Shown: positions 17,196-24,809 of the stretch, piece by piece
How the letters are laid out: the number at the start of each line of letters is the position of its first letter
Position numbering within the stretch: the first letter of the stretch is position 1
DNA from: Betaproteobacteria bacterium
GTDB lineage: Bacteria; Pseudomonadota; Gammaproteobacteria; Burkholderiales; SG8-41
Reading direction: 5' to 3'
NCBI GenBank assembly: GCA_016202605.1
Contig: JACQOJ010000010.1
Span: forward strand, 1-32,621
DNA length: 32,621 bases
Translations under genes and position numbers: made by a program
Notes under the pieces: model-generated
The model's input: only the letters and a program-made list of their open reading frames with translations
Databases searched by the model: none
What the model was told of the DNA's origin: nothing

Positions 17196-17464
17196 GGTTG
17201 CACGGGCTGCGCCGCAGGAGCGGAAGACAGCACCTGATGCGTGAGCGTGTCTCGCCGCACGCGTATCCAGCGGCGGCAACCGGCGCTGTGCTGCCACAGC
17301 TCGTCATGCGGGCCGCGCGGGTTGTCGCGGATGTACACGTAGCTCACCCACCGGGCGTCCGATACCGCCTGCGGATCGCCGGGGCGAACCGTGCCGTCGT
17401 CGCCGCCGTAGGTGAACTCGGTGACGTCGCGCGGCCCGCAGTAGGGGCAAGGCAGGAGCATCAT
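17192..17464 (-). CDS. soxD: Sarcosine oxidase delta subunit
   Basis: This is the 90-residue zinc-binding delta subunit of heterotetrameric sarcosine oxidase. The metal-site start MLLPCPYCGPRDVTEF is intact, as are YVYIRDNPRGPHDELWQH and AGCRRWIRVRRDT, which supply the remaining Cys and His. Two adjacent ATG codons (17464 and 17461) are both possible starts. It lies 19 bases after soxB and overlaps soxA by 4 bases, the canonical soxBDAG order. Confidence 0.94.
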   Translation of the reverse strand: MMLLPCPYCGPRDVTEFTYGGDDGTVRPGDPQAVSDARWVSYVYIRDNPRGPHDELWQHSAGCRRWIRVRRDTLTHQVLSSAPAAQPVQP

Positions 17465-17483
17465 GCTCGTGGCGCTCGTTTTT

Positions 17484-18740
17484 TCAATGCACCCACGGGT
17501 ACGGGCCGCCGCCTCTTTCGTCGATCGTCCGGCCCAGCCCGTAGCGATCGAGCGTGTAGGCGGCGTTGAGCGCGTGCGGCTGGTCGTGCGCGATGGTGTG
17601 CGCGAAGCACCAGCCGGAGGCCGGCGTCGCCTTGAACCCGCCGTAGCACCAGCCGCAGTCGATATAGAAATTGTCGAGCGGCGTCTTGCCGATGATGGGA
17701 CTGCCGTCCATGCTCATGTCCATCACGCCGCCCCAGGTGCGCAGCATGCGCAGCCGGCTGAAACAGGGAAAGAGCGCGAGGAGCGACTGCACGGCATGCT
17801 CCACCGGCGGCAGATTGCTGCGCTGGCCGTACGAGTTGTACATGTCGAGATCGCCCCCGAGCACGAGCTCGCCTTTGTCGGACTGGCTGACGTAGAAATG
17901 CACCGCGCCCGAAGTGACGACGGTGTCGAGTATCGGCTTCACCGGCTCGGAAACGAGCGCCTGCAGCACGTGGGTTTCGATCGGCAGGCGCACGCCGGCC
18001 ATGCCCGCTACGTGCCCCGAATGACCCGAGACCGCCAGTCCGATTTTCTTCGCGCGGACGTAACCGCGCGTCGTGTCTATGCCTTCGATGCGGTTGCCGT
18101 TGCGCCGCAGGCCCGTGACTTCACATTGCTGGATAATGTCGACGCCGCGCGCGTCGGCGCCCCTTGCATATCCCCACGCCACCGCGTCGTGCCGCGCCGT
18201 GCCGCCGCGCCGCTGCAGCAGTCCGCCGATGATGGGATATCGCGCATGCGGGGAGCAGTCGAGGAGCGGCACCATCCGGGCCACCTCTTCCCGCGTGAGG
18301 AACTCCGCGTCGATGCCATTCAGCCGCATTGCGTTTCCGCGGCGCGAGTATGCGTCGAGATCCGCGTAGCTGTGGGCGAGATTCAACACCCCGCGCGGGC
18401 TGTACATGACGTTGTAGTTCAAGTCCGCGGACAGCCCTTCCCACAATTTCAGCGAGTGCTCGTAAAAGTGCGCGTTCGGGTCGAGATAATAGTTGGAGCG
18501 CACGATGGTGGTGTTGCGCCCGGTGTTGCCGCCGCCGATGTAGCCTTTTTCCAGCACGGCCACGTTGGTGATGCCGTGGTTTTTCGCGAGGTAATACGCC
18601 GTCGCCAGGCCGTGACCGCCGCCGCCGATGATGACGACATCGTATTCGGATTTCGGCTCCGGGCTGCGCCATGCGCGCGGCCAGTTCTCGTGATACGAAA
18701 ACGCGTTACGGACGAGGGAATATATCGAGTACTTCAACAA
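17484..18740 (-). CDS. soxB: Sarcosine oxidase beta subunit
   Basis: The 418 residues form the flavoprotein subunit where the amine is oxidised. An FAD-binding GGGGHGLATAYYLA is at 39-52, followed by GGGNTGRNTTIVRSNYY (69-85). The RRGGTARHDAVAWGYARGA segment (177-195) contains His184, in the region expected to carry covalent FMN in this family (inference). The C-terminal GGVMDMSMDGSPIIGKTP and CGWCYGGFKATPASG are family hallmarks. The start is TTG at 18740 (a TTG-TTG pair), which aligns with the usual M-x-x-Y-S opening; an in-frame stop lies just upstream and no ATG fits. It is the first gene of the soxBDAG-ggt unit, read from a promoter at 18771-18799. Confidence 0.94.
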   Translation of the reverse strand: MLKYSIYSLVRNAFSYHENWPRAWRSPEPKSEYDVVIIGGGGHGLATAYYLAKNHGITNVAVLEKGYIGGGNTGRNTTIVRSNYYLDPNAHFYEHSLKLWEGLSADLNYNVMYSPRGVLNLAHSYADLDAYSRRGNAMRLNGIDAEFLTREEVARMVPLLDCSPHARYPIIGGLLQRRGGTARHDAVAWGYARGADARGVDIIQQCEVTGLRRNGNRIEGIDTTRGYVRAKKIGLAVSGHSGHVAGMAGVRLPIETHVLQALVSEPVKPILDTVVTSGAVHFYVSQSDKGELVLGGDLDMYNSYGQRSNLPPVEHAVQSLLALFPCFSRLRMLRTWGGVMDMSMDGSPIIGKTPLDNFYIDCGWCYGGFKATPASGWCFAHTIAHDQPHALNAAYTLDRYGLGRTIDERGGGPYPWVH

Positions 18741-18770
18741 CTTCGATGGCGCTTATTGAAAAGTATCCGC

Positions 18771-18799
18771 ATCAAACCAGCTTCACCCCCACTCGTCAA
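18771..18799 (-). promoter_or_regulatory. Putative sox operon promoter
   Basis: On the minus strand, TTGACG (18794-18799) and TTTGAT (18771-18776) are spaced 17 bp apart. The same arrangement, TTGACA-17-TTTGAT, occurs at the Bug operon promoter at 23630-23658, and each lies next to a copy of the same 26-bp sequence. Confidence 0.55.
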
Positions 18800-18836
18800 C
18801 GGAGAGCGTGGATCACGGCGGCACTATTAATGTGCC

Positions 18837-18863
18837 TACGAGAAATCATTAGCCGTGCTAATG
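18837..18863. promoter_or_regulatory. Probable LysR-type operator, copy 1 (sox / enolase-like intergenic region)
   Basis: The dyad CATTAGC-CGT-GCTAATG (18847-18863) is a perfect 7-bp inverted repeat containing a T-N11-A LysR box. It is preceded by TACGAGAAAT. The 26 bases 18837-18862 recur at 23685-23710 with 21 identities. It lies between the divergent soxB and enolase-superfamily genes, so it could act on either. Confidence 0.7.
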
Positions 18864-18899
18864 CAAGGCCAGGCGGCCGGAGCGTGCCAACCGCCGGTC

Positions 18900-18927
18900 T
18901 TGCTCTGGGCGGAAAGATCGCTTTAAG
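18900..18927 (+). promoter_or_regulatory. Possible promoter of the enolase-superfamily gene
   Basis: TTGCTC (18900-18905) and TTTAAG (18922-18927) are 16 bp apart, ending about 30 bases before the TTG start. The match is weak. The LysR-type dyad is centred about 67 bp upstream of the -10 element, a distance that fits an activator site. Confidence 0.35.
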
Positions 18928-18958
18928 CTCTCACGAATGAATGAACCGGGAGGAGCCG

Positions 18959-20107
18959 TTGAAAATTACACGAATTTCCGCTACGCCGCTGGCGGTGCCG
19001 TTCAAGCAGACTCATGTCACCTGGACCGGGGCTTACTCCGCCAAGTCAACGCTGTTGATCGAGATCTTCACCGACGAGGGTATTGTCGGTCTGGGCGAAG
19101 CGCCCGGTATTCCCTTGCCGGAGATGGTGGCGATGATCGTGGCGGAGTTCGAGGAGTTCCTGATCGGACGCGATCCGTTCGAGATCAATGCCTTCCAGGA
19201 ACAGGCGCTCAATTCGCAGTCGAAGGCAGGGCTTGTCGCCATGACCTGGAACCGGTTTCGCAACGTCGCGAACAGCGCCTTGGGGGGGATCGACATGGCG
19301 TTGTGGGACATAGTGGGCAAGGCTACGGGTCAGTCCTTATGCCGGCTGCTGGGCGGAAAGTTGCGCGATCGCGTCGATATGTTTGCCTGGGTTCATCGCA
19401 AAGACACTGACGGGATGGTGAAAGAGGCGCTCGAGTTTCAGAAGCAGGGATTCCGTGCTTTCTACCTCAAGATCGGGCTTGGGCTACAGCGTGATATGCA
19501 GGACATCGCCGCATTGCGGGAGGCATTGGGTGCCGAAGCACTCATCCGCGGCGATGCAAACGGCGCGTGGACGCCCGTGCAGGCAGTCCAGGAAATTCGG
19601 GCGCTCGAGCGGTTCGGGCTCGACTGGGTTGAGCAGCCTGTGACGGAAGACGACTTCGACGGCTTCGAGCGCGTGAGTCGCGCCGTGGCGGTTCCGCTTT
19701 GCATCGACCAGGGGGTCAACACCAACCAGCTCGCCTACCAGGCTATCTCGCGACGCCTGGCCGACGTCGTGTGTTCCGATCTGCACCGGGTTGGCGGTTT
19801 AATGGCTTTTCGCGAGCTGGCGGGGATGGCGCGGCTCGCCAATATCGGAATCTGCCGCCACGCAGGTCCTGAATTCGGAATTTCCGCAGCCGCGCACTTG
19901 CATCTGATCGCCACCATTCCGAATCTGACGTTGGGCAACCAGACCTATGCGACGACAATTGCCGACGACGTCGTCAACGAAACGGTCTCGGAGTTCGAAG
20001 AAGGTGCTTTGCCCGTGCCGGATCGGCCCGGCATCGGCGTGACGCTGAACCCTGACAAGGTGGCAAAGTACTCGGAGATGTATCGGAAGATGCGCGAAGC
20101 CCGCTGA
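18959..20107 (+). CDS. Enolase-superfamily (mandelate racemase/muconate lactonising type) dehydratase or epimerase
   Basis: The 382 residues have a capping domain (1-125) and a barrel. Metal ligands appear as Asp199 (RGDANGAW), Glu225 (VEQPV) and Asp250 (CIDQGV). Lys171 (YLKIG) and His301 (CRHAGPE) are the probable acid/base residues. Members abstract a proton alpha to a carboxylate, giving dehydration, racemisation or lactonisation of hydroxy or amino acids; the exact substrate cannot be read. TTG at 18959 is preferred because GGGAGGAG lies immediately upstream and MKITRI matches family starts. An ATG at 18941 would place that site inside the gene. Its stop abuts the stop of the convergent PrpD-like gene. 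Confidence 0.88.
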   Translation: MKITRISATPLAVPFKQTHVTWTGAYSAKSTLLIEIFTDEGIVGLGEAPGIPLPEMVAMIVAEFEEFLIGRDPFEINAFQEQALNSQSKAGLVAMTWNRFRNVANSALGGIDMALWDIVGKATGQSLCRLLGGKLRDRVDMFAWVHRKDTDGMVKEALEFQKQGFRAFYLKIGLGLQRDMQDIAALREALGAEALIRGDANGAWTPVQAVQEIRALERFGLDWVEQPVTEDDFDGFERVSRAVAVPLCIDQGVNTNQLAYQAISRRLADVVCSDLHRVGGLMAFRELAGMARLANIGICRHAGPEFGISAAAHLHLIATIPNLTLGNQTYATTIADDVVNETVSEFEEGALPVPDRPGIGVTLNPDKVAKYSEMYRKMREAR

Positions 20108-21481
20108 TCACTTGCGGCGCGGCCAGAGTTCGGCAAAAAGGTCGCGGCAGGATGGAAGCTGCGCGAGTCCATGTAGCCGCCGGAGCAGCGCATCGGCCGC
20201 CGCTTCGGTCAGGAGAGCGGCAGTACAGGACATAAACTTCTCGTGGCGGCGGGCCGCCGGCATCGGTTTGATTGGCATGCCGGTCGCGGCCCCGTTGTTG
20301 CGCGTCAGCCTGCGGCCGTCGCGCAGCATTACGTGCACGATCGCGCCCTCGGGATGATCGCGACGGTCGCTCTCGGTAGCGAGGAGGGCGTCGTTGCGCG
20401 TCATGGTGACCTTACGCATCGCGCTGCGCAAACGCGGGTCCCGCAGCAGACTGTCATCCAGATGATGGGCGGCGAAATCGCCGAACGTCAGTATGCAGCC
20501 GACGGCGTAGGGCATGCTGAACTGCGCCTCGGTGACGGTGCGCGGATCGTCGTAACGCAGGCTCACCGCGACGAGCGGCGTTACTTCGCAGTGCACGGCA
20601 ACGACATCTTCCGGGGCGAGCTGGTTTTCAATCATCAGATCGGCGACCGCTTCCGCCGCGGCCTGCGTGGCAGAGCACGCTGGAAACAGCTTGAAGGCGA
20701 CGCCTGGATCGATGAGCGCGAAGCGCGTGCCCACCCTTAACGCAGCCGCATCGAACGTCCCGGCAATGAGCCGTACGAATCCATTCTCGTGTTCGAAGGC
20801 ATCCGCGGGCGCATCGTGACCGTCGTGGGCGAACCACGCGGCCTGGACGCCGGTCTGGGCCGCGCGACCGAGAGCGAGGGGCTTTGCTGCCGTGCCGATC
20901 ATAGCGCGCATCCCTGTCGCCTGGCACGCTGCGAAGCTGACCGCGTGCCGTGTTTTCTCGCGGTCGAGTCCGAGCGCTTTCGCCGCGCCGGCCGCGGCGC
21001 CGATCGCGCCCAGGACGCCGCTCGTCCACCAACCATCGAAGTAGACGCGCTCCGGAAGCGCGCGTCCCAAGGCGTACTCGATTTCAACGCCTGCAATGAA
21101 CGCTTCCAGGGCGCATTCTCCGGGAACGTCAAGCGTCTCGGCACATGCCAGCACCGCCGGCCAGACCGCGGCCGAGCCGTGGACGATTCCGGCATAGGAG
21201 GTATCGTCGAAGTCCAGCGCGTGGGCCGCGGTGCCGTTGGCGAGCGCTGCGCCGCTTGCGGCGCAGGCCGCCTCCTCACCCCAAACCCGGGCGCATCCGG
21301 CGGCGTAGTCCCGTGGAAGGCTGCGCCGCACCGCGCGTGCGGTGGGATGACTGGTGCCCGCCAACCCCACGCCGGTAGTATCGACGATGCAGTCAAGCGC
21401 CGCGCGCACGACTTCCGATGGCAGATCGCGAAGCCTGATGCCGGAGACCCAATCCGCAAGTTGGCGCGCGACAGGGATCAT
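20108..21481 (-). CDS. MmgE/PrpD-family protein
   Basis: The 457 residues belong to the family that includes 2-methylcitrate dehydratase, cis-aconitate decarboxylase and iminodisuccinate epimerase. The signature ALANGTAAHALDFDDT (79-94) carries the His/Asp cluster, and a second His lies in AGIVHGSAAVWP (97-108). The C-terminal domain includes ALLATESDRRDHPEGA. The frame is open to 21700, but ATG 21481 begins a typical N-terminus (MIPVARQLADWVSG) and shares one base with the stop of the upstream Ldh2 gene (TGATG), implying coupling. It is the third gene of a Bug-Ldh2-PrpD operon. The reaction is unknown; it could dehydrate, decarboxylate or epimerise an acid made by its neighbours. Confidence 0.88.
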   Translation of the reverse strand: MIPVARQLADWVSGIRLRDLPSEVVRAALDCIVDTTGVGLAGTSHPTARAVRRSLPRDYAAGCARVWGEEAACAASGAALANGTAAHALDFDDTSYAGIVHGSAAVWPAVLACAETLDVPGECALEAFIAGVEIEYALGRALPERVYFDGWWTSGVLGAIGAAAGAAKALGLDREKTRHAVSFAACQATGMRAMIGTAAKPLALGRAAQTGVQAAWFAHDGHDAPADAFEHENGFVRLIAGTFDAAALRVGTRFALIDPGVAFKLFPACSATQAAAEAVADLMIENQLAPEDVVAVHCEVTPLVAVSLRYDDPRTVTEAQFSMPYAVGCILTFGDFAAHHLDDSLLRDPRLRSAMRKVTMTRNDALLATESDRRDHPEGAIVHVMLRDGRRLTRNNGAATGMPIKPMPAARRHEKFMSCTAALLTEAAADALLRRLHGLAQLPSCRDLFAELWPRRK

Positions 21482-22497
21482 CAGCCACCCTGCGTGCGGC
21501 GAACGATGTCGTCGTAGAGCGCGCGCTTGATCGAGATGCCATCTCGCGCGGTGCGAGCGCGGTTCGCATTCCGTTTGTCCCCGGGAAGTCGCGTGCCGGG
21601 CTGGTTGAGGATGGCCGTGAATAACGTTTCCAGGCGCTCCGAAAACGCCGCGCCAGCGAATACCGAAGGATCGAGCGCAATGAAGAACTGACCGGTGCAC
21701 GGAGGTCCACCATTGTTGTCGGCGAACGAAGCGGCGTTGAACGAGAAGTTTGCCCCGGTCATTCCGGCCGCCATGATATCCACCAGCAGGGCGATGCCGG
21801 CACCTTTGTGGCCGCCGGCGGGCAGCATCGAGCCGGCAAGCGCGGCCTGCGGGTCATTGGTTGGTTGACCGTCCTTGTCGAGGGCCCAGCCCGTTGGAAT
21901 GGGTTTTCCTTGCTGCGCGTGAACCATCACCTCGCCGCGCGCCACGACACTGGAGGATTGATCGATCACGACCGGAGGAGCATTCTTCCGGGGCGCCGCG
22001 AAAGCAACGGGGTTGGTGCCGAACAAAGGCTTTTTCCCGCCCCACGGGGCGATTGCCGCAGGTGAGTTGACGTAACCCAGCGCGACGAGGCCACGATCCG
22101 CAATGCGTTCGACATGGAAGCCGACGACGCCACAGTTGTAAGAGTTGGTGACGGCGAGCGCGGCGATCCCGTTTTCCCTCGCGAGCGGAATCAGGCGTTC
22201 AAGTCCGGCATCAATTGCCGGATGGGCAAATCCTTCTTGCGCATCGACGAGCAGCGCGCCCGCCGCGCTCCTGCGAATGCCCGGCTCCGCACGCCCGTTG
22301 ACTTTGCCGCATTTGGCATGCTCGCAGTATGTTGGCAGGCGCAGCAGGCCATGACTGTGGATGCCTTCGGCCTCCGCCGCCACGATCGATGTAGTCACCG
22401 ACCGGGCGTTAGGTTCACTGGTGTTGCTCGCGAGCAGCGCCTTGTGAGAGAGCGCCGCGACTTCTGCCAGCGTAAGGTTGACCCGGTCCGCACTCAT
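21481..22497 (-). CDS. Ldh2/MDH/YlbC-family NAD(P)-dependent oxidoreductase
   Basis: The 338 residues belong to the non-classical malate/lactate dehydrogenase family. Members oxidise 2-hydroxy acids (malate, sulfolactate, ureidoglycolate) or reduce cyclic and N-methyl imino acids (DpkA). The active-site segment AEGIHSHGLLRLPTY (43-57), the SYNCGVVGFHVERIA segment, the FGTNPVAFAAP nucleotide-binding region and PAGGHKGAGIALLVDIMA are all present. ATG 22497 is preferred over the longer open frame to 22536, which overlaps the end of the Bug gene. It lies 22 bases downstream of the Bug gene and is fused by TGATG to the PrpD-like gene. The substrate is not determinable here. Confidence 0.9.
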   Translation of the reverse strand: MSADRVNLTLAEVAALSHKALLASNTSEPNARSVTTSIVAAEAEGIHSHGLLRLPTYCEHAKCGKVNGRAEPGIRRSAAGALLVDAQEGFAHPAIDAGLERLIPLARENGIAALAVTNSYNCGVVGFHVERIADRGLVALGYVNSPAAIAPWGGKKPLFGTNPVAFAAPRKNAPPVVIDQSSSVVARGEVMVHAQQGKPIPTGWALDKDGQPTNDPQAALAGSMLPAGGHKGAGIALLVDIMAAGMTGANFSFNAASFADNNGGPPCTGQFFIALDPSVFAGAAFSERLETLFTAILNQPGTRLPGDKRNANRARTARDGISIKRALYDDIVRRTQGG

Positions 22498-22519
22498 GGA
22501 TTCGTTCCGGCGTTGCCGG

Positions 22520-23491
22520 CTATTCCACCCGCACACCGGCGAGTTCGATGACTTTCTTCCACTTGGTCACGTCGGCGCGGATGAATTCGGTAAACTCCTC
22601 CGGCGTGCCGGTTGCGAGATCCCCGCCTTGCGCAAGCAGCTTATTCTTGATGTCCGGCAGGTTGAAGATGCGCACCAGCTCCTTGTTTAGCTTCTCGACG
22701 ATGTCCTTGGGCGTACCCGCGGGCGCCATGACACCGTACCAGACATAGACTTCGTAGCCCGGCAAACCTGCTTCAATCATGGTCGGAGAATCCGGCAGTT
22801 CGCGCATGCGCTCTCGTCCCGTGGTAGCCAACACCCGCACCTTGCCTGACCGATAATAAGCCAGGGTGGATACAACGCTCTGTATTCCCATGTGCACGCG
22901 CCCGGTGACGAGTTCAGTGGAGGCTTCCGCCGGGCCTTTGTACGGGATGTGGACAATTTTGACGCCGGCCAAGTGATTGAACAGTTCCATCGCCAGATGG
23001 CTTGGCGCCCCGATGCCGGAAGACGAGTAGTCGAGCTGGCCCGGCCGCGCCTTTGCGAAAGCGACGAGATCTTTCACCGTCTTTACCGGAACCGATGGAT
23101 GAACTGCCAAAACGCTGGCCGCACGTACTCCCAATACAATCGGTGCGAAGTCCTTGATAGGATCGTATGCAAGATTCTTGCGCAGGCCTGACGCAGTACC
23201 GATGCTTCCTACGGAACCCATTAACAGCGTGTAACCGTCCGGAGCTGATCGAGCCACGTAGGTGGCCCCGATGGTGCCGCCGGCGCCGGCCCGATTTTCA
23301 ACAAAGGCCTGCTGTCCCCAGCTTTCCGTGAGCTTGGCCGCCAGCATACGGCCAACGATGTCAGTGCTCGCACCGGGGGAAAACGGGGCGACCAGCTTGA
23401 TGGGTTTAGTCGGATACCCTTGGCCCGCGGCAGACCACGGAAGAAGGATCGCGATCAAAGCGAAAAAACAATAACTCCGGCATGCATGCAT
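22520..23491 (-). CDS. Bug/TctC-family solute-binding protein
   Basis: This 323-residue periplasmic receptor has a signal peptide (MHACRSYCFFALIAILLP..., cleavage near AAGQG). Landmarks are APFSPGASTDIVGRML, FVENRAGAGGTIG, APDGYTLL, DYSSSGIGAPSHLAMELF, IVHIPYKGPAEAS and VWYGVMAPAGTPKDI. The ATG at 23489-23491 follows GAGGAAAGG, a good ribosome-binding site. It is the first gene of the Bug-Ldh2-PrpD operon and is divergent from a LysR gene, so it probably captures the compound that the operon processes. No transporter membrane subunit is encoded nearby. Confidence 0.92.
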   Translation of the reverse strand: MHACRSYCFFALIAILLPWSAAGQGYPTKPIKLVAPFSPGASTDIVGRMLAAKLTESWGQQAFVENRAGAGGTIGATYVARSAPDGYTLLMGSVGSIGTASGLRKNLAYDPIKDFAPIVLGVRAASVLAVHPSVPVKTVKDLVAFAKARPGQLDYSSSGIGAPSHLAMELFNHLAGVKIVHIPYKGPAEASTELVTGRVHMGIQSVVSTLAYYRSGKVRVLATTGRERMRELPDSPTMIEAGLPGYEVYVWYGVMAPAGTPKDIVEKLNKELVRIFNLPDIKNKLLAQGGDLATGTPEEFTEFIRADVTKWKKVIELAGVRVE

Positions 23492-23629
23492 GACCCTTTC
23501 CTCCCTCTATATGGATACGCGTTTCACGTCGAATCGAGTGCCATCGTTTGGTACGAGGCATTGAGTACGATGACTTCATGCACGGACTCGCATGCCGCGC
23601 GCCGTAGCCAATCCGGCTACATCGCTCAG

Positions 23630-23658
23630 ATCAAACAGGCCTTGGATCAACCTGTCAA
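23630..23658 (-). promoter_or_regulatory. Putative promoter of the Bug-Ldh2-PrpD operon
   Basis: On the minus strand there is a consensus -35 TTGACA (23653-23658), a 17-bp spacer and TTTGAT (23630-23635). The 26-bp LysR-type sequence begins 27 bp upstream of this -35 element. At the sox promoter the same gap is 38 bp, about one helical turn more. Confidence 0.6.
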
Positions 23659-23684
23659 TCATTCTCCGGGACCATAAATAAGTT

Positions 23685-23710
23685 TACGAGATATCATAAG
23701 TTCTGCTAAT
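23685..23710. promoter_or_regulatory. Probable LysR-type operator, copy 2 (Bug / lysR intergenic region)
   Basis: TACGAGATATCAT followed by AAGTTCTGCTAAT matches 18837-18862 at 21 of 26 positions. The dyad here is imperfect (CATAAGT-TCT-GCTAAT). It lies between a divergent LysR gene and its neighbouring operon, the classic place for such a regulator to bind. Confidence 0.65.
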
Positions 23711-23769
23711 TTCATCAGTGCAGTGTTGGGCGCAGTGTTCTCGTTGCGAAATAGAATGACACAATTCAT

Positions 23770-24783
23770 ATGCCGGTTCGCAGAAAATTGGACTGCAACC
23801 TTCAGTGGTTGAGGGTTTTTGTGGCTGTGGGTGCGACCGGCAACATGACGGCCGCTGCACGGCGGCTTGGGCTGACGCAGTCCGCGGTGTCGCAAGCGAT
23901 TCGACAACTGGAGGATGCGCTGGGTACCGTGCTGGTTGATCGAACACAGCGCCCGTTAAAGCTGACCTCGGCGGGCTCAGTGTTGCAGCGGCGGGCGGCT
24001 TCGCTGGTGGAGGATGCAGAAGCGCTGGTGACGCTGGTGCATCAGGCGGCGTCGAGCAAGATTCCCGAGTTGCGCATCGGCATCATCGATTCATTCGCGG
24101 CGACAGTGGGTCCGCGATTGATACGCGCGTTGCTCAAGACTGCCCAGCGCCTGTCGTTCCGTTCCGGCTTGGCGCACGATCAGGCAGAAGGACTGCTTAC
24201 GCGCAACCTCGATATGATCATCGTGGGCGACGCGCTCGATGACGTGGATGGGCTGGACCGTTTTCCAATCCTCAGCGAGCCGTACGTCCTGGTGCTGCCC
24301 GAGCGTCTGGCGACGGAAGTGGACGTAGCGGATTTTAGGCGTCTGGCGGCAAGCTACGCGTTGATCCGTTTCTCTGCTCGATCGCAAACGGGCGATCAGA
24401 TTGAGCGCCACCTGCGGCGGCTCAGAATCAAAGCGCCGCGGCTGCTGGAAGTGGACGCGACGGATTCCTTGATCGCCATGGTCCGGGAGGGTCTGGGCTG
24501 GGCGATCGCGACCCCGCTGTGCTTGTTGCAGGCGCGCTCGCAACTGGAGGGTACCAAAGTGTTGCCGTTTCCCAGCACGGGGTTGCTGCGACAGATCCAT
24601 TTGATTGCCCGCTCCGGGGAATATGGAGCCCTTCCGGAAAGGGTGGCTCAACTCGCGTGCGATATCCTGCGCACCCACTTCATCCCCGAGTTAACCAAAC
24701 TTGCGCCATGGCTCAGGCAACAGATGATCGTCGGGCGAGCCGGAGAGGCTGAATCACTTGGCGCCGAGCACGCGGATCGATAA
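23770..24783 (+). CDS. LysR-type transcriptional regulator
   Basis: The 337 residues carry an N-terminal winged helix-turn-helix (about 10-68: LQWLRVFVAVGATGNMTAAA, then GLTQSAVSQAIRQLEDALG). A linker helix and a periplasmic-binding-like effector domain (about 95-300) follow, including a GLGWAIATP segment typical of this fold. It is divergent from the Bug-Ldh2-PrpD operon across a 278-base region holding the 26-bp operator-like sequence. It reads on into the M19-like and Bug genes (gaps of 26 and 23 bases). It most likely regulates the Bug-Ldh2-PrpD operon, itself, and through the second operator copy the sox and enolase-like genes. Confidence 0.92.
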   Translation: MPVRRKLDCNLQWLRVFVAVGATGNMTAAARRLGLTQSAVSQAIRQLEDALGTVLVDRTQRPLKLTSAGSVLQRRAASLVEDAEALVTLVHQAASSKIPELRIGIIDSFAATVGPRLIRALLKTAQRLSFRSGLAHDQAEGLLTRNLDMIIVGDALDDVDGLDRFPILSEPYVLVLPERLATEVDVADFRRLAASYALIRFSARSQTGDQIERHLRRLRIKAPRLLEVDATDSLIAMVREGLGWAIATPLCLLQARSQLEGTKVLPFPSTGLLRQIHLIARSGEYGALPERVAQLACDILRTHFIPELTKLAPWLRQQMIVGRAGEAESLGAEHADR

Positions 24784-24809
24784 ATTGACGAGCGAGACGC
24801 TGACCTGAC

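Noticed and set aside
14205-17237. Very long open frame on the plus strand opposite soxA (and similar ones at 12245-13624 and, on the minus strand, 2340-4229)
   Set aside because: They mirror real genes in GC-rich DNA where antisense stops are rare. Their translations are Arg/Ala/His-rich and show no family features.
18941-18958. ATG at 18941 as the start of the enolase-superfamily gene
   Set aside because: It would put the strong GGGAGGAG ribosome-binding site inside the coding region and adds six residues not typical of the family. TTG at 18959 fits better.
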